Source: an uncultured Peptostreptococcaceae bacterium
GTDB lineage: Bacteria > Bacillota > Clostridia > Peptostreptococcales > Anaerovoracaceae
NCBI GenBank assembly: GCA_949740445.1
Contig: CATJIF010000074.1
Span: forward strand, 1-64,000
DNA length: 64,000 bases
Direction: 5' to 3'
In this document: piece by piece, positions 1-7,900 of the stretch
Position numbering within the stretch: the stretch's first letter is position 1
Layout: every line of letters begins with the position of its first letter
The notes under the pieces: model-generated
Seen by the model: the letters and a program-made list of their open reading frames with translations, nothing else
The model's database searches: none
Told to the model about the DNA's origin: nothing
Translations under genes and position numbers: made by a program

Positions 1-337
1 CCCTTTTTAAAAACTTAAGCAGCTTCTCCATCTTTTTTTCTCTTTTGCCTCAATTTCTTATCTCTCAAATTCTCCTTTTGACCGTTTGGAAAAGTATACA
101 TTTCCAAACACCCGTTTGTGGTTTTCGCACATATGGCAAATCTGCAAGTTTCAATGGACTTGCATCTCTTCTTATCCGGCTTAGGAAGCTTCAGCTGAAT
201 CGTTGGATAATAAATACAAAACCCCCGCAGGCACTCTCCTGCGGGGGTTTTCGGTTCTTTCATCGCGCGCCGCGCTTTTCAGGCGCGTTTTTACTGCCAC
301 CTGATTGCTCTCGCTGTACTATTTTATTTTTGCTGCG
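1..337. other. Non-coding edge region
   Basis: I see no gene that I can support here. The stretch holds the intrinsic terminator at 222-247 and otherwise AT-rich sequence. An 82-codon minus-strand frame runs through it (15-263) but would have to start inside the terminator stem, so I left it out. Confidence 0.5.
222..247 (-). terminator. Intrinsic terminator after stalk-domain gene
   Basis: CCCCCGCAGG at 222-231 pairs perfectly with CCTGCGGGGG at 238-247 around a 6-base loop. Read on the minus strand it is followed by TTTTGT. It lies about 90 bases past the stop of the minus-strand gene at 338-1456; A/T runs on both sides mean it could also work on the plus strand. Confidence 0.85.
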
Positions 338-1456
338 TTATTTCGTTTCAGCATATAACTGGAGACGGGTAGCATCGTTTGCGTCGGATACTGCTGTCAT
401 TTCACAGACCTCTGCAAAGTACTCCACGGGAACATACGTCCTGCCGCCTTTGATTACAGGGGCGCAGCTCAGTTGCAGCGGCATCATCTTCCCTTTGATA
501 TAGCTGTTTTCAGCGATTTTAACGGTATAAATTCCGTCGTTCAGCAGCACAGATCTCATTGTTCCATTCCACTCTACGGTCATTCCCAGCGCTTCTGCTG
601 TCTCGCGCAGCGGCACCATCAGAATTCCATTCTCGACGTATACGCCGGCAATCTCCTTGCCTGCTGCGGACAGCTTTCTGAATGCGGAGTAATCCGGTGC
701 TGCTTCTTCCTGCAAACCCGAAAGGCCTGCTGCCGCGTTTCGGCTGGCCAGCGCCAGCTCGTTTTCACCGAGCACGACGACCTTGTCCGGAGTTGTCTGC
801 GCCGGAATGCTTCTTGTGCTGCTGGTGTAAAATACGAGAAGGTCTTTTCCGTTCAATGCGTCTGCTGCCACGGCTTTATCGTCTCTGCCGACGATGTTTA
901 CGTCTTTGCCAATGTGCAGCGCCAGCTGATTGGCGGCATTGACGAGCATGTTCTGGTCTTCGAAATACGTATCGACATCGTGGAACTTCGCCATTGCGTT
1001 TTCCCCGCTGATGATAATTACATCCGCCTGATACTGCGGCGGCATAATCAGCGGCGCGGGCGCATAGGCGTTGGTATATACGACAAGGTGCATGCCCTCC
1101 TTTAAATCGCCGGTCGTTTTTTGATTTCCATCGGTGTCATATACGAGCGTCCGGTCCGAAACGATGTAGTTGATTGTGCTTTCCATGCCTTCGGAGACTG
1201 CATCCGACAGCTTCGTTTCTAACAGGCCATCTGTAAGCTTTACCGCTGTTACGGCATTTTTGATATAGCTTGCTACAGCCTCTGGCACGACAACTCCGGC
1301 GCTTCCTGATGTCTGCATAATGTCTCCCTGGATTTCTGTCTTTATATCGGTGTTCTGCGGGGTCGTCACGTTTCCGCCGCTCACATCAGCGTATACGGCG
1401 CTTCCCGAAGCCAGCACAGCGGTCAGCGATATCATCGCAATCCATTTGTTTTTCAT
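338..1456 (-). CDS. Exported protein with copper amine oxidase N-terminal-like (stalk) domain
   Basis: A 372-residue protein of unknown job, probably secreted or cell-surface. Residues 1-23 look like a signal peptide (Lys-rich start, hydrophobic core, AVYA cleavage site). The last ~110 residues contain the pattern of the copper amine oxidase N-terminal stalk domain (VPLRETAEALGM, GRTYVPVEYFAEV), a repeat-type module common in clostridial surface proteins and not itself enzymatic. The middle has two similar segments with hydrophobic strands (LVVYTNAYAPAP, LLVFYTSSTRS). An ATG 11 codons upstream is open, but the start at 1456 has AGGAGG eight bases ahead, so it is preferred. Monocistronic, ending at the terminator 222-247. 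Confidence 0.75.
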   Translation of the reverse strand: MKNKWIAMISLTAVLASGSAVYADVSGGNVTTPQNTDIKTEIQGDIMQTSGSAGVVVPEAVASYIKNAVTAVKLTDGLLETKLSDAVSEGMESTINYIVSDRTLVYDTDGNQKTTGDLKEGMHLVVYTNAYAPAPLIMPPQYQADVIIISGENAMAKFHDVDTYFEDQNMLVNAANQLALHIGKDVNIVGRDDKAVAADALNGKDLLVFYTSSTRSIPAQTTPDKVVVLGENELALASRNAAAGLSGLQEEAAPDYSAFRKLSAAGKEIAGVYVENGILMVPLRETAEALGMTVEWNGTMRSVLLNDGIYTVKIAENSYIKGKMMPLQLSCAPVIKGGRTYVPVEYFAEVCEMTAVSDANDATRLQLYAETK

Positions 1457-1707
1457 GTTCCATCTACCTCCTGAATGTTTAAATCGCATCTCAGCTCATT
1501 CTTGTAATTTTTAGACGATGTTGCTGGCTATTAGGTTCCACGCTTTCCGCACAAATTTTTTCTATGCAGCCGCCTGAAGCAGCAATTCCGCCAGCGATTA
1601 AGGATGTGGCGCAAAATTGGTTGATGCTTTATAATAACAAAAAATCTTCAATTTTTTGTCACACGACCGATTCTCGGTTGTCTAATAGGATATAGGAGGT
1701 AAATGCC

Positions 1708-2553
1708 ATGGATAACATAGCAAATAAAGAACTACTGGCTTTCATCGAACAAGCCACCGCCGGAGACAAAGAGGCGCTGGAAACTGTCATTCTCAGCGTA
1801 CAGGATCTGGTGTTCAACCTGTCATTGCGCATGCTGGGAACATTCCCCGATGCGGAGGATGCATCGCAGGACATCCTGTTGAAAATCATCACCCATTTAT
1901 CTTTGTTTAAACAGGAAAGCTCCTTTTCCACCTGGGTATTCCGCATCGCAATCAATCATTTGAAAAATTACAAAAAGCACATGTTCGCAAAGCTTCCGCT
2001 CAGCTTTGAATTTTACGGGGATGATATCGTAAACGGAAATGTCGACGATGTCCCGGACCTGACGCAGGATGTGGAAAAATCAATTTTGGCGGAGGAGCTG
2101 AAACTGTCCTGTACCAATGTTATGCTCCAGTGCCTCGATGCGGACAGCCGGTGTATCTTTATTCTGGGCACCATGTTTAAGGTGGACAGCCGGATTGCCG
2201 GGGACATTCTGGGCATCTCTCCAGAAGCCTACCGCCAGCGCCTGTCCCGGGTACGGAAGAAAGTTGCGGAGTTTCTCTTGGAATACTGCGGCGAATATGG
2301 CAAGGGCAGCTGCCGCTGCAACCACCGTGTAAATTACGCCATTCAAAATCACCGCATTTCACCCGACCGTTTGGATTTTACCTCTGCCAGGCCCATCGAA
2401 ATCACCGCGGAAGTAAAAGAAGCGATGGAGGAAATCGACGGCTATTCCCAGCAGTTCGCCTTCTGTCAGACCTATCAGTCCCCAGAGCGAACGAAACAAT
2501 TGATTCGGGATTTTCTGAATGGGCCGGCGTTTTCTATCGTTGCGGATGCTTGA
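1708..2553 (+). CDS. ECF-like sigma-70 family factor with Cys-rich C-terminal extension
   Basis: RNA polymerase sigma subunit that should direct transcription of a specific regulon. Region 2 lies at about residues 15-90 (DAEDASQDILLKI, STWVFRIAINHLKNYK) and region 4 at about 120-180 (AGDILGISPEAYRQRLSRVRKKV, a helix-turn-helix). At 281 residues it is about 100 longer than a plain ECF sigma: the tail carries GSCRCNHRVNYAIQ and an acidic amphipathic segment that might bind metal or act as a built-in regulatory domain (inference). AGGAGG at 1694-1699 sets the start. The DUF2461 gene follows after 13 bases and is probably co-transcribed. No separate anti-sigma gene is next to it. Confidence 0.85.
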   Translation: MDNIANKELLAFIEQATAGDKEALETVILSVQDLVFNLSLRMLGTFPDAEDASQDILLKIITHLSLFKQESSFSTWVFRIAINHLKNYKKHMFAKLPLSFEFYGDDIVNGNVDDVPDLTQDVEKSILAEELKLSCTNVMLQCLDADSRCIFILGTMFKVDSRIAGDILGISPEAYRQRLSRVRKKVAEFLLEYCGEYGKGSCRCNHRVNYAIQNHRISPDRLDFTSARPIEITAEVKEAMEEIDGYSQQFAFCQTYQSPERTKQLIRDFLNGPAFSIVADA

Positions 2554-2566
2554 GGGGGTGCGGCAA

Positions 2567-3250
2567 ATGAACATGCAGTTAATGTTGGACTACCTGTCTG
2601 CGTTGAGCGCCAACAATGACCGGCAGTGGTATCACGCTCACAAGGCAGAGAACAAAGCGGCCAGCGCACAGTTTGAAGAACTCGTTGAAGCCTTGATATT
2701 CAGAATCGGCGAATTTGACAGTAGCGTCCTTGGGCACATCCCCAAGGAACTGACCTTCAAGCTGATGCGGGATACCCGCTTCAGCCACGACAAATCTCCG
2801 TATACCCCCGCATTTCGTGCGCACATTTCCGCAAAGGGAAAGCTTCCTATTCCTGTGGGCTATTACCTTATGATAAAACCGGGCGATCAAACGTTTCTCG
2901 GCGGCGGGCTATTTGCGGATATGTTCAAAGACGCGACGACTATGGTCCGGGATTATATCTCTAAAAACGGCGAGGAATGGGAGCAGATAATCCATGCCCC
3001 GGACTTTCAGAACTATTTTACGGTACAGGGGACAACGCTGAAAAATGTTCCCGCTGGCTATGAAAAACAACACCCCCAGGCCGAGTTTCTTAAATTCAAA
3101 AGCTGGTATTTGGAATACCCCATCAAAGATGCAGAACTCATTGATGCAGAAGCCTTCCTCACAAAAGCAGCTGAGCTTTTCCAGCGCATGAAACCCTTTA
3201 ATGATTATCTCAATCAGGCATTGGCGGGATTTCAAATGCCGGCAAGGTAA
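2567..3250 (+). CDS. DUF2461 family protein
   Basis: A 227-residue cytosolic protein of the DUF2461 (TIGR02453-type) family, function unknown. Family hallmarks visible are the N-terminal LSANNDRQWYHAHK (the NN-x-x-W-F motif region), then LMRDTRFSHDKSPYTPAFRA and the glycine-rich GYYLMIKPGDQTFLGGGL. Start chosen at 2567 because GAGGGGGTG lies just before it; an earlier in-frame ATG at 2519 is inside the sigma factor gene. It sits 13 bases behind the sigma gene, so the two are probably one transcript. No terminator is visible after it. Confidence 0.85.
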   Translation: MNMQLMLDYLSALSANNDRQWYHAHKAENKAASAQFEELVEALIFRIGEFDSSVLGHIPKELTFKLMRDTRFSHDKSPYTPAFRAHISAKGKLPIPVGYYLMIKPGDQTFLGGGLFADMFKDATTMVRDYISKNGEEWEQIIHAPDFQNYFTVQGTTLKNVPAGYEKQHPQAEFLKFKSWYLEYPIKDAELIDAEAFLTKAAELFQRMKPFNDYLNQALAGFQMPAR

Positions 3251-3456
3251 CGCAATCACCACTCCTTAAAGTAAAGCTGTTTTTATCTCACATCGCGCAT
3301 CTTTTATCCTGGCTCCCTCGATTGCTATTTCCGCAAAACGGGTGTATGATGAAACCGGGGATAAAACCGAAGATGAAACCCGGAACGCGGCACAGCCCCA
3401 TGTGTGGAATGTGCGGCGAAAAGAGTTCGGACATTAAAAAGAGAAGGTGTGAGAGT

Positions 3457-4803
3457 ATGAATGTTTTGTTTTCCAACCGGGATTTGAAGCGGCTGATTCT
3501 GCCGCTGATTATCGAACAGTTTTTGCAGTGCTTTGTGGGCCTGGCGGATTCGCTGATGGTTGCCACGGTGGGTGAGGCTGCGGTCTCTGCGGTATCGCTG
3601 GTCGATACGGTGTTTCTGCTGTTGATCAACGTGTTTGCCGCGCTGGCTACCGGCGGCGCGGTGGTTGCCGGACAAGCGCTGGGCCGCAAGGACGAGGAAG
3701 GCGGATGCGCTGCCGCCAACCAGTTGATTGTATTCGTCGCCCTGCTTGCCAGCCTCATTATGGCGCTGATTTACCTGGGGCGCGGGTTTCTCTTACATAC
3801 GGTGTTCGGCGACATCGCCGCTGACGTGCGCGAAAGCAGCAATCTCTATTTGCTGATCGTCGCTGCCTCCATTCCCTTTATCGCAGTCTACAATGCAGGC
3901 GCAGCGATCTTCCGCTCCATGGGAAACTCCCGGGTGTCCATGATTTCCGCCATGGTGATGAACGCCGTCAACCTGGTGGGAAACGCCCTGCTGATCTTCG
4001 GTTTTCACCGGGGAATTGAAGGCGTGGCCATCCCCACGCTGCTTTCCCGCGTTACGGCCTGTGCCATTATACTGAAGCTTCTCAGCGATCCCCAGTGGAA
4101 GCTGCATCTGCCGCGGCCTTTCTCCTTTCGCCTGAACATGGCTTCGCTGAAGCAGATTTTATACATCGGCATTCCCAACGGGCTGGAAAACGGCATGTTC
4201 CACCTGGGAAAAATCGTTATTTTAAGCCTGGTCGCCAGCTTCGGAACCGCTTCCATCGCGGCCAATGCCGTGGCGAACAACGTAACGACCTTCGCCTACC
4301 TTCCGGCGACTGCCATCGGCTACGCCATGCTCACCGTGGTGGCGCAGTGCATCGGCGCGCGGGATTACGACCAGGCCCGCCTCTATACGAAAAAACTGAT
4401 GAAGCTGACCTACCTTGCGCTGTTGATTTCCAACGGCATCGTCGTTCTCATCACGTTTCCGGTGCTGCACGCCTACCACCTGTCTGCCGAAGCCACGCAG
4501 CTGGCGCGCAACGTAATTCTCTACTACTGCCTGTGCTGCATTACCATCTATCCGCCATCCTTCAGCCTGCCCAACGCCCTGCGGGCAGCGGGCGATGTTA
4601 CCTTCGCCATGATCGCCGCCGTGGTTTCCATGTGGGTGTTCCGCATCGGCGCAAGTTACATTCTCGCCGATTGGCTGCACTGGGGCTTGTTCGGCGTGTG
4701 GGTGGCCATGACCATCGACTGGCTGTTCCGCGGCATTCTCTTCAGCTTCCGCTACCTCCGCGGCACCTGGCAGGACATCGCCGAGCGCTCGCAGCCATCG
4801 TAG
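3457..4803 (+). CDS. MATE family multidrug efflux transporter
   Basis: A 448-residue, 12-helix integral membrane protein that should export drugs or metabolites in exchange for Na+ or H+. Membrane segments run throughout; the family pattern is seen in EQFLQCFVGLADSLMVATVG near the start, and the second-half repeat begins near IGIPNGLENGMFHLGK. Start at 3457 is preceded by GAGAAGGTG. The frame stays open upstream to 3322 and encodes a Lys/Pro-rich, Cys-containing stretch (MKPGIKPKMKPG, MCGMCGEK) that is unlike any MATE N-terminus; see findings. It converges with the DUF134 gene on the shared terminator 4848-4873. Confidence 0.93.
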   Translation: MNVLFSNRDLKRLILPLIIEQFLQCFVGLADSLMVATVGEAAVSAVSLVDTVFLLLINVFAALATGGAVVAGQALGRKDEEGGCAAANQLIVFVALLASLIMALIYLGRGFLLHTVFGDIAADVRESSNLYLLIVAASIPFIAVYNAGAAIFRSMGNSRVSMISAMVMNAVNLVGNALLIFGFHRGIEGVAIPTLLSRVTACAIILKLLSDPQWKLHLPRPFSFRLNMASLKQILYIGIPNGLENGMFHLGKIVILSLVASFGTASIAANAVANNVTTFAYLPATAIGYAMLTVVAQCIGARDYDQARLYTKKLMKLTYLALLISNGIVVLITFPVLHAYHLSAEATQLARNVILYYCLCCITIYPPSFSLPNALRAAGDVTFAMIAAVVSMWVFRIGASYILADWLHWGLFGVWVAMTIDWLFRGILFSFRYLRGTWQDIAERSQPS

Positions 4804-4847
4804 CCTTGCGGCCAGCGTACACCGCTTTACGGTTTTCCGGCACACAA

Positions 4848-4873
4848 AAATGCGCCCCATCCGGGACGCATTT
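4848..4873. terminator. Bidirectional terminator between MATE and DUF134-NifX genes
   Basis: Arms AAATGCGCCCC (4848-4858) and GGGACGCATTT (4863-4873) pair with one mismatch around a 4-base loop, with A/T runs on both sides. It lies between two convergent genes and can serve both. Confidence 0.75.
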
Positions 4874-4899
4874 GCATGCGGGTTTGCGGCAGTATTTGG

Positions 4900-5652
4900 T
4901 TACCGTCCGCCGCAGTGGCCGTGACCGCAGCTATGCCCATCTCCGTGACTGTGGCCGCAGTCGTGCCCTTCTTCGTGGCCGTGGCCGTGATGGTTGCAAA
5001 CCGTATCCGGGTCGTAAGACAGACTTCCGGCCAGCAGGGATTCCACCTGCGCATCCGCATCGCCCGCCGCACCGGGATACAGCTTGATTCCGGCTTCCGC
5101 CAGGGCGTTTCTCGCTCCGCCGCCGATGCCGCCGCAGATGAGTACCTCGGCGCCCTTTTCCTTCAAAAATCCCGCCAGCGCCCCGTGGCCGCTTCCGCCG
5201 GCATCCACGATTTCGCTGCTCGCTACCTTTCCATCCTCCACCTGGTAGAGCTTAAACTGCTGCGTGTGTCCAAAGTGCTGAAAAATCATTCCGTTTTCGT
5301 AAGTGACTGCTATTTTCATTGCATTTCTTTCCTTTCTGCCGCGGCCTTCGCCGCCAGCCCTGTTTACCCTGTAATTCCCCCCTGCAATCTGCAGACGGCT
5401 CCCCTCGATTAGAAAGCGCGCCAGCTTTTTGCGCGCAGCAGCATAGAGTGCCTGCACGGTGGCCCGCCCCACCTCCATCTGCGCGGCGCACTGCTCCTGC
5501 GTCAGCCCCACGTAATCAATCAGCCGCACGGTTTCGTATTCATCTACATTTAATATAATGCGGTTTTCGGCATTCTCTGCCGTAGCTTCGGTAAAAAAAT
5601 CGAGGCAGCAGGGCATGCCGCAGACTCTCCGGCTTTTATGCGGTCTGGCCAT
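4900..5652 (-). CDS. DUF134 (UPF0251) DNA-binding domain fused to NifX/NifB-type cluster-binding domain
   Basis: A 250-residue two-domain protein. Residues 1-~95 match DUF134: RPHKSRRVCGMP, the EYETVRLIDYVGLTQEQCA start, and a sigma-like helix-turn-helix (AAQMEVGRATVQALYAAARKKLA). Residues ~112-220 match the dinitrogenase Fe-Mo cofactor biosynthesis fold (MKIAVTYENGMIFQHFGHTQQF, ICGGIGGGARNALAEAGI). The last ~30 residues are a His/Cys/Gly metal-binding tail. No nif genes are nearby, so nitrogen fixation is not implied; a metal- or Fe-S-responsive regulator is my inference. AAAGGAG precedes the ATG at 5652. An internal ATG at 5319 with GGAAAG before it could give the NifX-like domain alone. 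Confidence 0.85.
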   Translation of the reverse strand: MARPHKSRRVCGMPCCLDFFTEATAENAENRIILNVDEYETVRLIDYVGLTQEQCAAQMEVGRATVQALYAAARKKLARFLIEGSRLQIAGGNYRVNRAGGEGRGRKERNAMKIAVTYENGMIFQHFGHTQQFKLYQVEDGKVASSEIVDAGGSGHGALAGFLKEKGAEVLICGGIGGGARNALAEAGIKLYPGAAGDADAQVESLLAGSLSYDPDTVCNHHGHGHEEGHDCGHSHGDGHSCGHGHCGGR

Positions 5653-5839
5653 AGCGCGTTCTCCTTTCCGGTGGTGTTTTCTCATATTATATAGCAATTA
5701 AAAACATATGTCAATAATACACAACTCCTGTCCACCGTGTATTTTCCTGATCCACGCTATATTTTTCCGATTCGCATCTCACCTTTTTTGCTGTCGCTCA
5801 TATATTAGTGGTTGAAGCAAGCGAAAGGAGTTTTGAATT

Positions 5840-6940
5840 ATGGCAGGAAAAACGAGACATTATTTCCCAGGAAACAATACGCCCCAGGGATTTTTCTCTT
5901 ACTACCGATACATACTGGAGCAGCGCGAGGCACAAAAAATCTACTGCCTGAAGGGCGGCCCGGGCCTGGGCAAATCCACCTTTATGCGGCAGATCGGCGA
6001 AGAGCTGGTCGCCGACGGCGAGGATGTGGATTTTCTTCACTGTTCTTCCGACCCGCATTCCCTGGATGGCATTCTCCTGCGCGGTAAAAAAATCGCCATG
6101 GTGGACGGCACCTCGCCCCACATCGTCGATCCGGTGCATCCCGGCGCCGTGGATACCATCCTCCACCTCGGCGATTACTGGGATGAAGCCGGAATCCGCC
6201 AAAACCGCCAGCTGGTTCTGGACTGCGGCGATGCCCTCAAAGAGCACTATGCCCGGGCCTACGGGTATCTGGGGGCTGCCGGCAAGCTGCACGAAAGCCT
6301 GCACCACATCTACGACACCCATTTGAATACGCCGGAGCTGTATAAAAAAGCTGCCTCCATCATCAACCGGGAGCTGACGCACAAAAAACTGTCGCCAAAG
6401 CCGGGCCGCGTGCGCAAGCAGTTCGCCTCGGCCCTAACGCCGGACGGATGCGTCAACTACATCAGCAGCCTGATGGCTGATGCTGCCAAAATCTATCTGA
6501 TCGAAGAGCCCGCCGGCATGAGCGGCGACCGCCTGATCCGCCTCTTTTTGGAGAGCGCCCTGTATCGCGGCTACGACGCGGAGTGCTTTTACTGCTCCAT
6601 GGATCCCTCCGACAAGCCGGAGCACCTGTATATTCCGCAGATTAAAACCGCCTTTGTCAGCAGCAACAGCTACCATCCCTTGGATGCCTCTGATTTTAAC
6701 GGAAAGGTAACCTCTATCAACTTACACCGCATGCTTCTCATCGAAGAGGATTCTGCCGCACAGGCGCACATCGGGCACACGACAAAGCTGATGGAAGAGC
6801 TGATCGACAGCGCCTTCCGCTGCTTCCGCGAGGCCAAGGCCCAGCACGACCAGCTGGAACAGGCGTATATCCCCAACATGGACTTTTCCCGGCTTTTATC
6901 TCTGCAGCAGGATATTTTAGCGGAAATCCGAAGCCGGTAG
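5840..6940 (+). CDS. P-loop ATPase of the PRK06851-like family
   Basis: A 366-residue cytosolic ATPase of unknown role. A Walker A motif, GGPGLGKST, is at residues 39-47 and hydrophobic strands ending in acidic residues (AKIYLIEEPAG) could be Walker B. The protein looks like two related halves: the second half again has an ATPase-like segment ending in FYCSMDPSDKPEHLYIP, echoing FLHCSSDPHSLDGILL of the first half. This two-part arrangement is typical of a conserved Firmicute family usually named only as ATPase. AAAGGAG lies 12 bases upstream of the ATG. A terminator follows at 6952-6982. Residue-level function cannot be given. Confidence 0.75.
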   Translation: MAGKTRHYFPGNNTPQGFFSYYRYILEQREAQKIYCLKGGPGLGKSTFMRQIGEELVADGEDVDFLHCSSDPHSLDGILLRGKKIAMVDGTSPHIVDPVHPGAVDTILHLGDYWDEAGIRQNRQLVLDCGDALKEHYARAYGYLGAAGKLHESLHHIYDTHLNTPELYKKAASIINRELTHKKLSPKPGRVRKQFASALTPDGCVNYISSLMADAAKIYLIEEPAGMSGDRLIRLFLESALYRGYDAECFYCSMDPSDKPEHLYIPQIKTAFVSSNSYHPLDASDFNGKVTSINLHRMLLIEEDSAAQAHIGHTTKLMEELIDSAFRCFREAKAQHDQLEQAYIPNMDFSRLLSLQQDILAEIRSR

Positions 6941-6951
6941 CCGAATTTCAG

Positions 6952-6982
6952 CGCTGCCGGCAGCTGCTTGCAGCGAGTTTTT
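6952..6982 (+). terminator. Probable intrinsic terminator after ATPase
   Basis: CGCTGC (6952-6957) pairs with GCAGCG (6970-6975), followed at once by AGTTTTT. It lies just downstream of the ATPase stop and just upstream of the smsCB promoter. Confidence 0.6.
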
Positions 6983-6993
6983 CTCCGAACCCC

Positions 6994-7022
6994 TTGACAT
7001 GCGTTCCCTCATAGCCTATGAT
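6994..7022 (+). promoter_or_regulatory. Strong sigma-A-type promoter of smsCB
   Basis: TTGACA at 6994-6999 and TATGAT at 7017-7022 with exactly 17 bases between them. This is a near-consensus housekeeping promoter pointing into the SufC/SufB-like genes; the palindrome at 7023-7052 begins immediately after the -10. Confidence 0.85.
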
Positions 7023-7052
7023 AAAACATATGAACGACTGTTCATATGTTTT
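7023..7052. promoter_or_regulatory. ArsR/SmtB-type operator palindrome
   Basis: Perfect 13-base arms (AAAACATATGAAC at 7023-7035, GTTCATATGTTTT at 7040-7052) separated by GACT. The core ATATGAAC-N4-GTTCATAT has the layout of operators bound by metal-sensing ArsR/SmtB-family repressors. It covers the expected transcription start of smsCB, so a bound repressor would block initiation. No arsR-type gene is in the window. As RNA it could also fold as a hairpin followed by U's, so early termination is an alternative reading. Confidence 0.7.
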
Positions 7053-7162
7053 TTTCTGCTGCGTAACGGCAGACGTTTGCGGGTATATACGAAGCGGAAT
7101 ACCAAACTGCGGGATGTCCGGCTACCGGATCGTTCCAACGAACCACACCAAGGAGGCTCTTC

Positions 7163-7900
7163 ATGCTCAAGCTGCAGCACCTCGCCTGGGATCTCCCCGA
7201 CGGCGAAGAAATCATCAAAGACATCGACCTTACAATTCCCGACGGCAAGCTCATCGTCGTTACCGGCCCCAACGGCGGCGGAAAGACATCGCTTGCCAAA
7301 CTGATCGCCGGCATCGAAACGCCCTCTTCCGGGCGCATTATCTTCGACGGCCATGATATTACCGACTGCGACATTACGCAGCGGGCGCGGCTGGGAATTG
7401 CCTACGCCTTTCAGCAGCCGGTGCGATTTAAAGGCATAACGGTCCGCGACCTGTTAGAGCTTGCGGCCTGCGCTCCCTTATCCGAAGAGGCGCTGTGCCA
7501 TCTTCTGGGAAACGTCGGCCTGTGCGCCGACGAATACATCGACCGCGAAATGAACGCCAGCCTGTCCGGCGGCGAAATCAAGCGCATCGAAATCGCTACG
7601 GTGCTGGCGCGCAACGCCCGGCTCTCCATTTTCGACGAGCCGGAAGCCGGCATCGACCTGTGGAGCTTTTCCCGGCTGGTAGATACCTTTGAAGAGCTCC
7701 GCAAAACCCACGGCGGAACGCTTTTAATCATCTCGCACCAGGAGCGCATCCTTTCCATCGCAGACGCCATCGTCGTCGTCGCCGACGGCAGGGTGCGGCA
7801 GGCGGGGCCGCGGCAGGAAATCCTTCCCACGCTGCTGTCCGATGCCCTTTCCACGCGCTGTCCCCGCAGCCAGAACACAGGAGGTAACATCCATGAATAA
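7163..7900 (+). CDS. SufC-like ATPase of a minimal (SMS-type) Fe-S assembly system
   Basis: A 245-residue soluble ABC ATPase. It has Walker A GPNGGGKT (35-42), Q-loop AFQQP, signature LSGGEIKRIEIA, Walker B LSIFDEPEAGIDLWS and the H-loop LLIISHQERIL. It has no membrane partner; the next gene encodes a SufB-like protein, the hallmark of the two-gene SUF-like minimal system (SmsC-SmsB) described in archaea and anaerobic bacteria, which builds or carries Fe-S clusters. The EPEAGIDLWSF stretch fits that group better than classical SufC. AGGAGG precedes the ATG. It overlaps smsB by 8 bases (ATGAATAA), indicating translational coupling. Confidence 0.85.
   Translation: MLKLQHLAWDLPDGEEIIKDIDLTIPDGKLIVVTGPNGGGKTSLAKLIAGIETPSSGRIIFDGHDITDCDITQRARLGIAYAFQQPVRFKGITVRDLLELAACAPLSEEALCHLLGNVGLCADEYIDREMNASLSGGEIKRIEIATVLARNARLSIFDEPEAGIDLWSFSRLVDTFEELRKTHGGTLLIISHQERILSIADAIVVVADGRVRQAGPRQEILPTLLSDALSTRCPRSQNTGGNIHE

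Noticed and set aside
15-263. 82-codon minus-strand frame with four spaced Cys
   Set aside because: Its only ATG lies in the terminator hairpin at 222-247, there is no ribosome binding site, and I recognise no family; kept only as a note.
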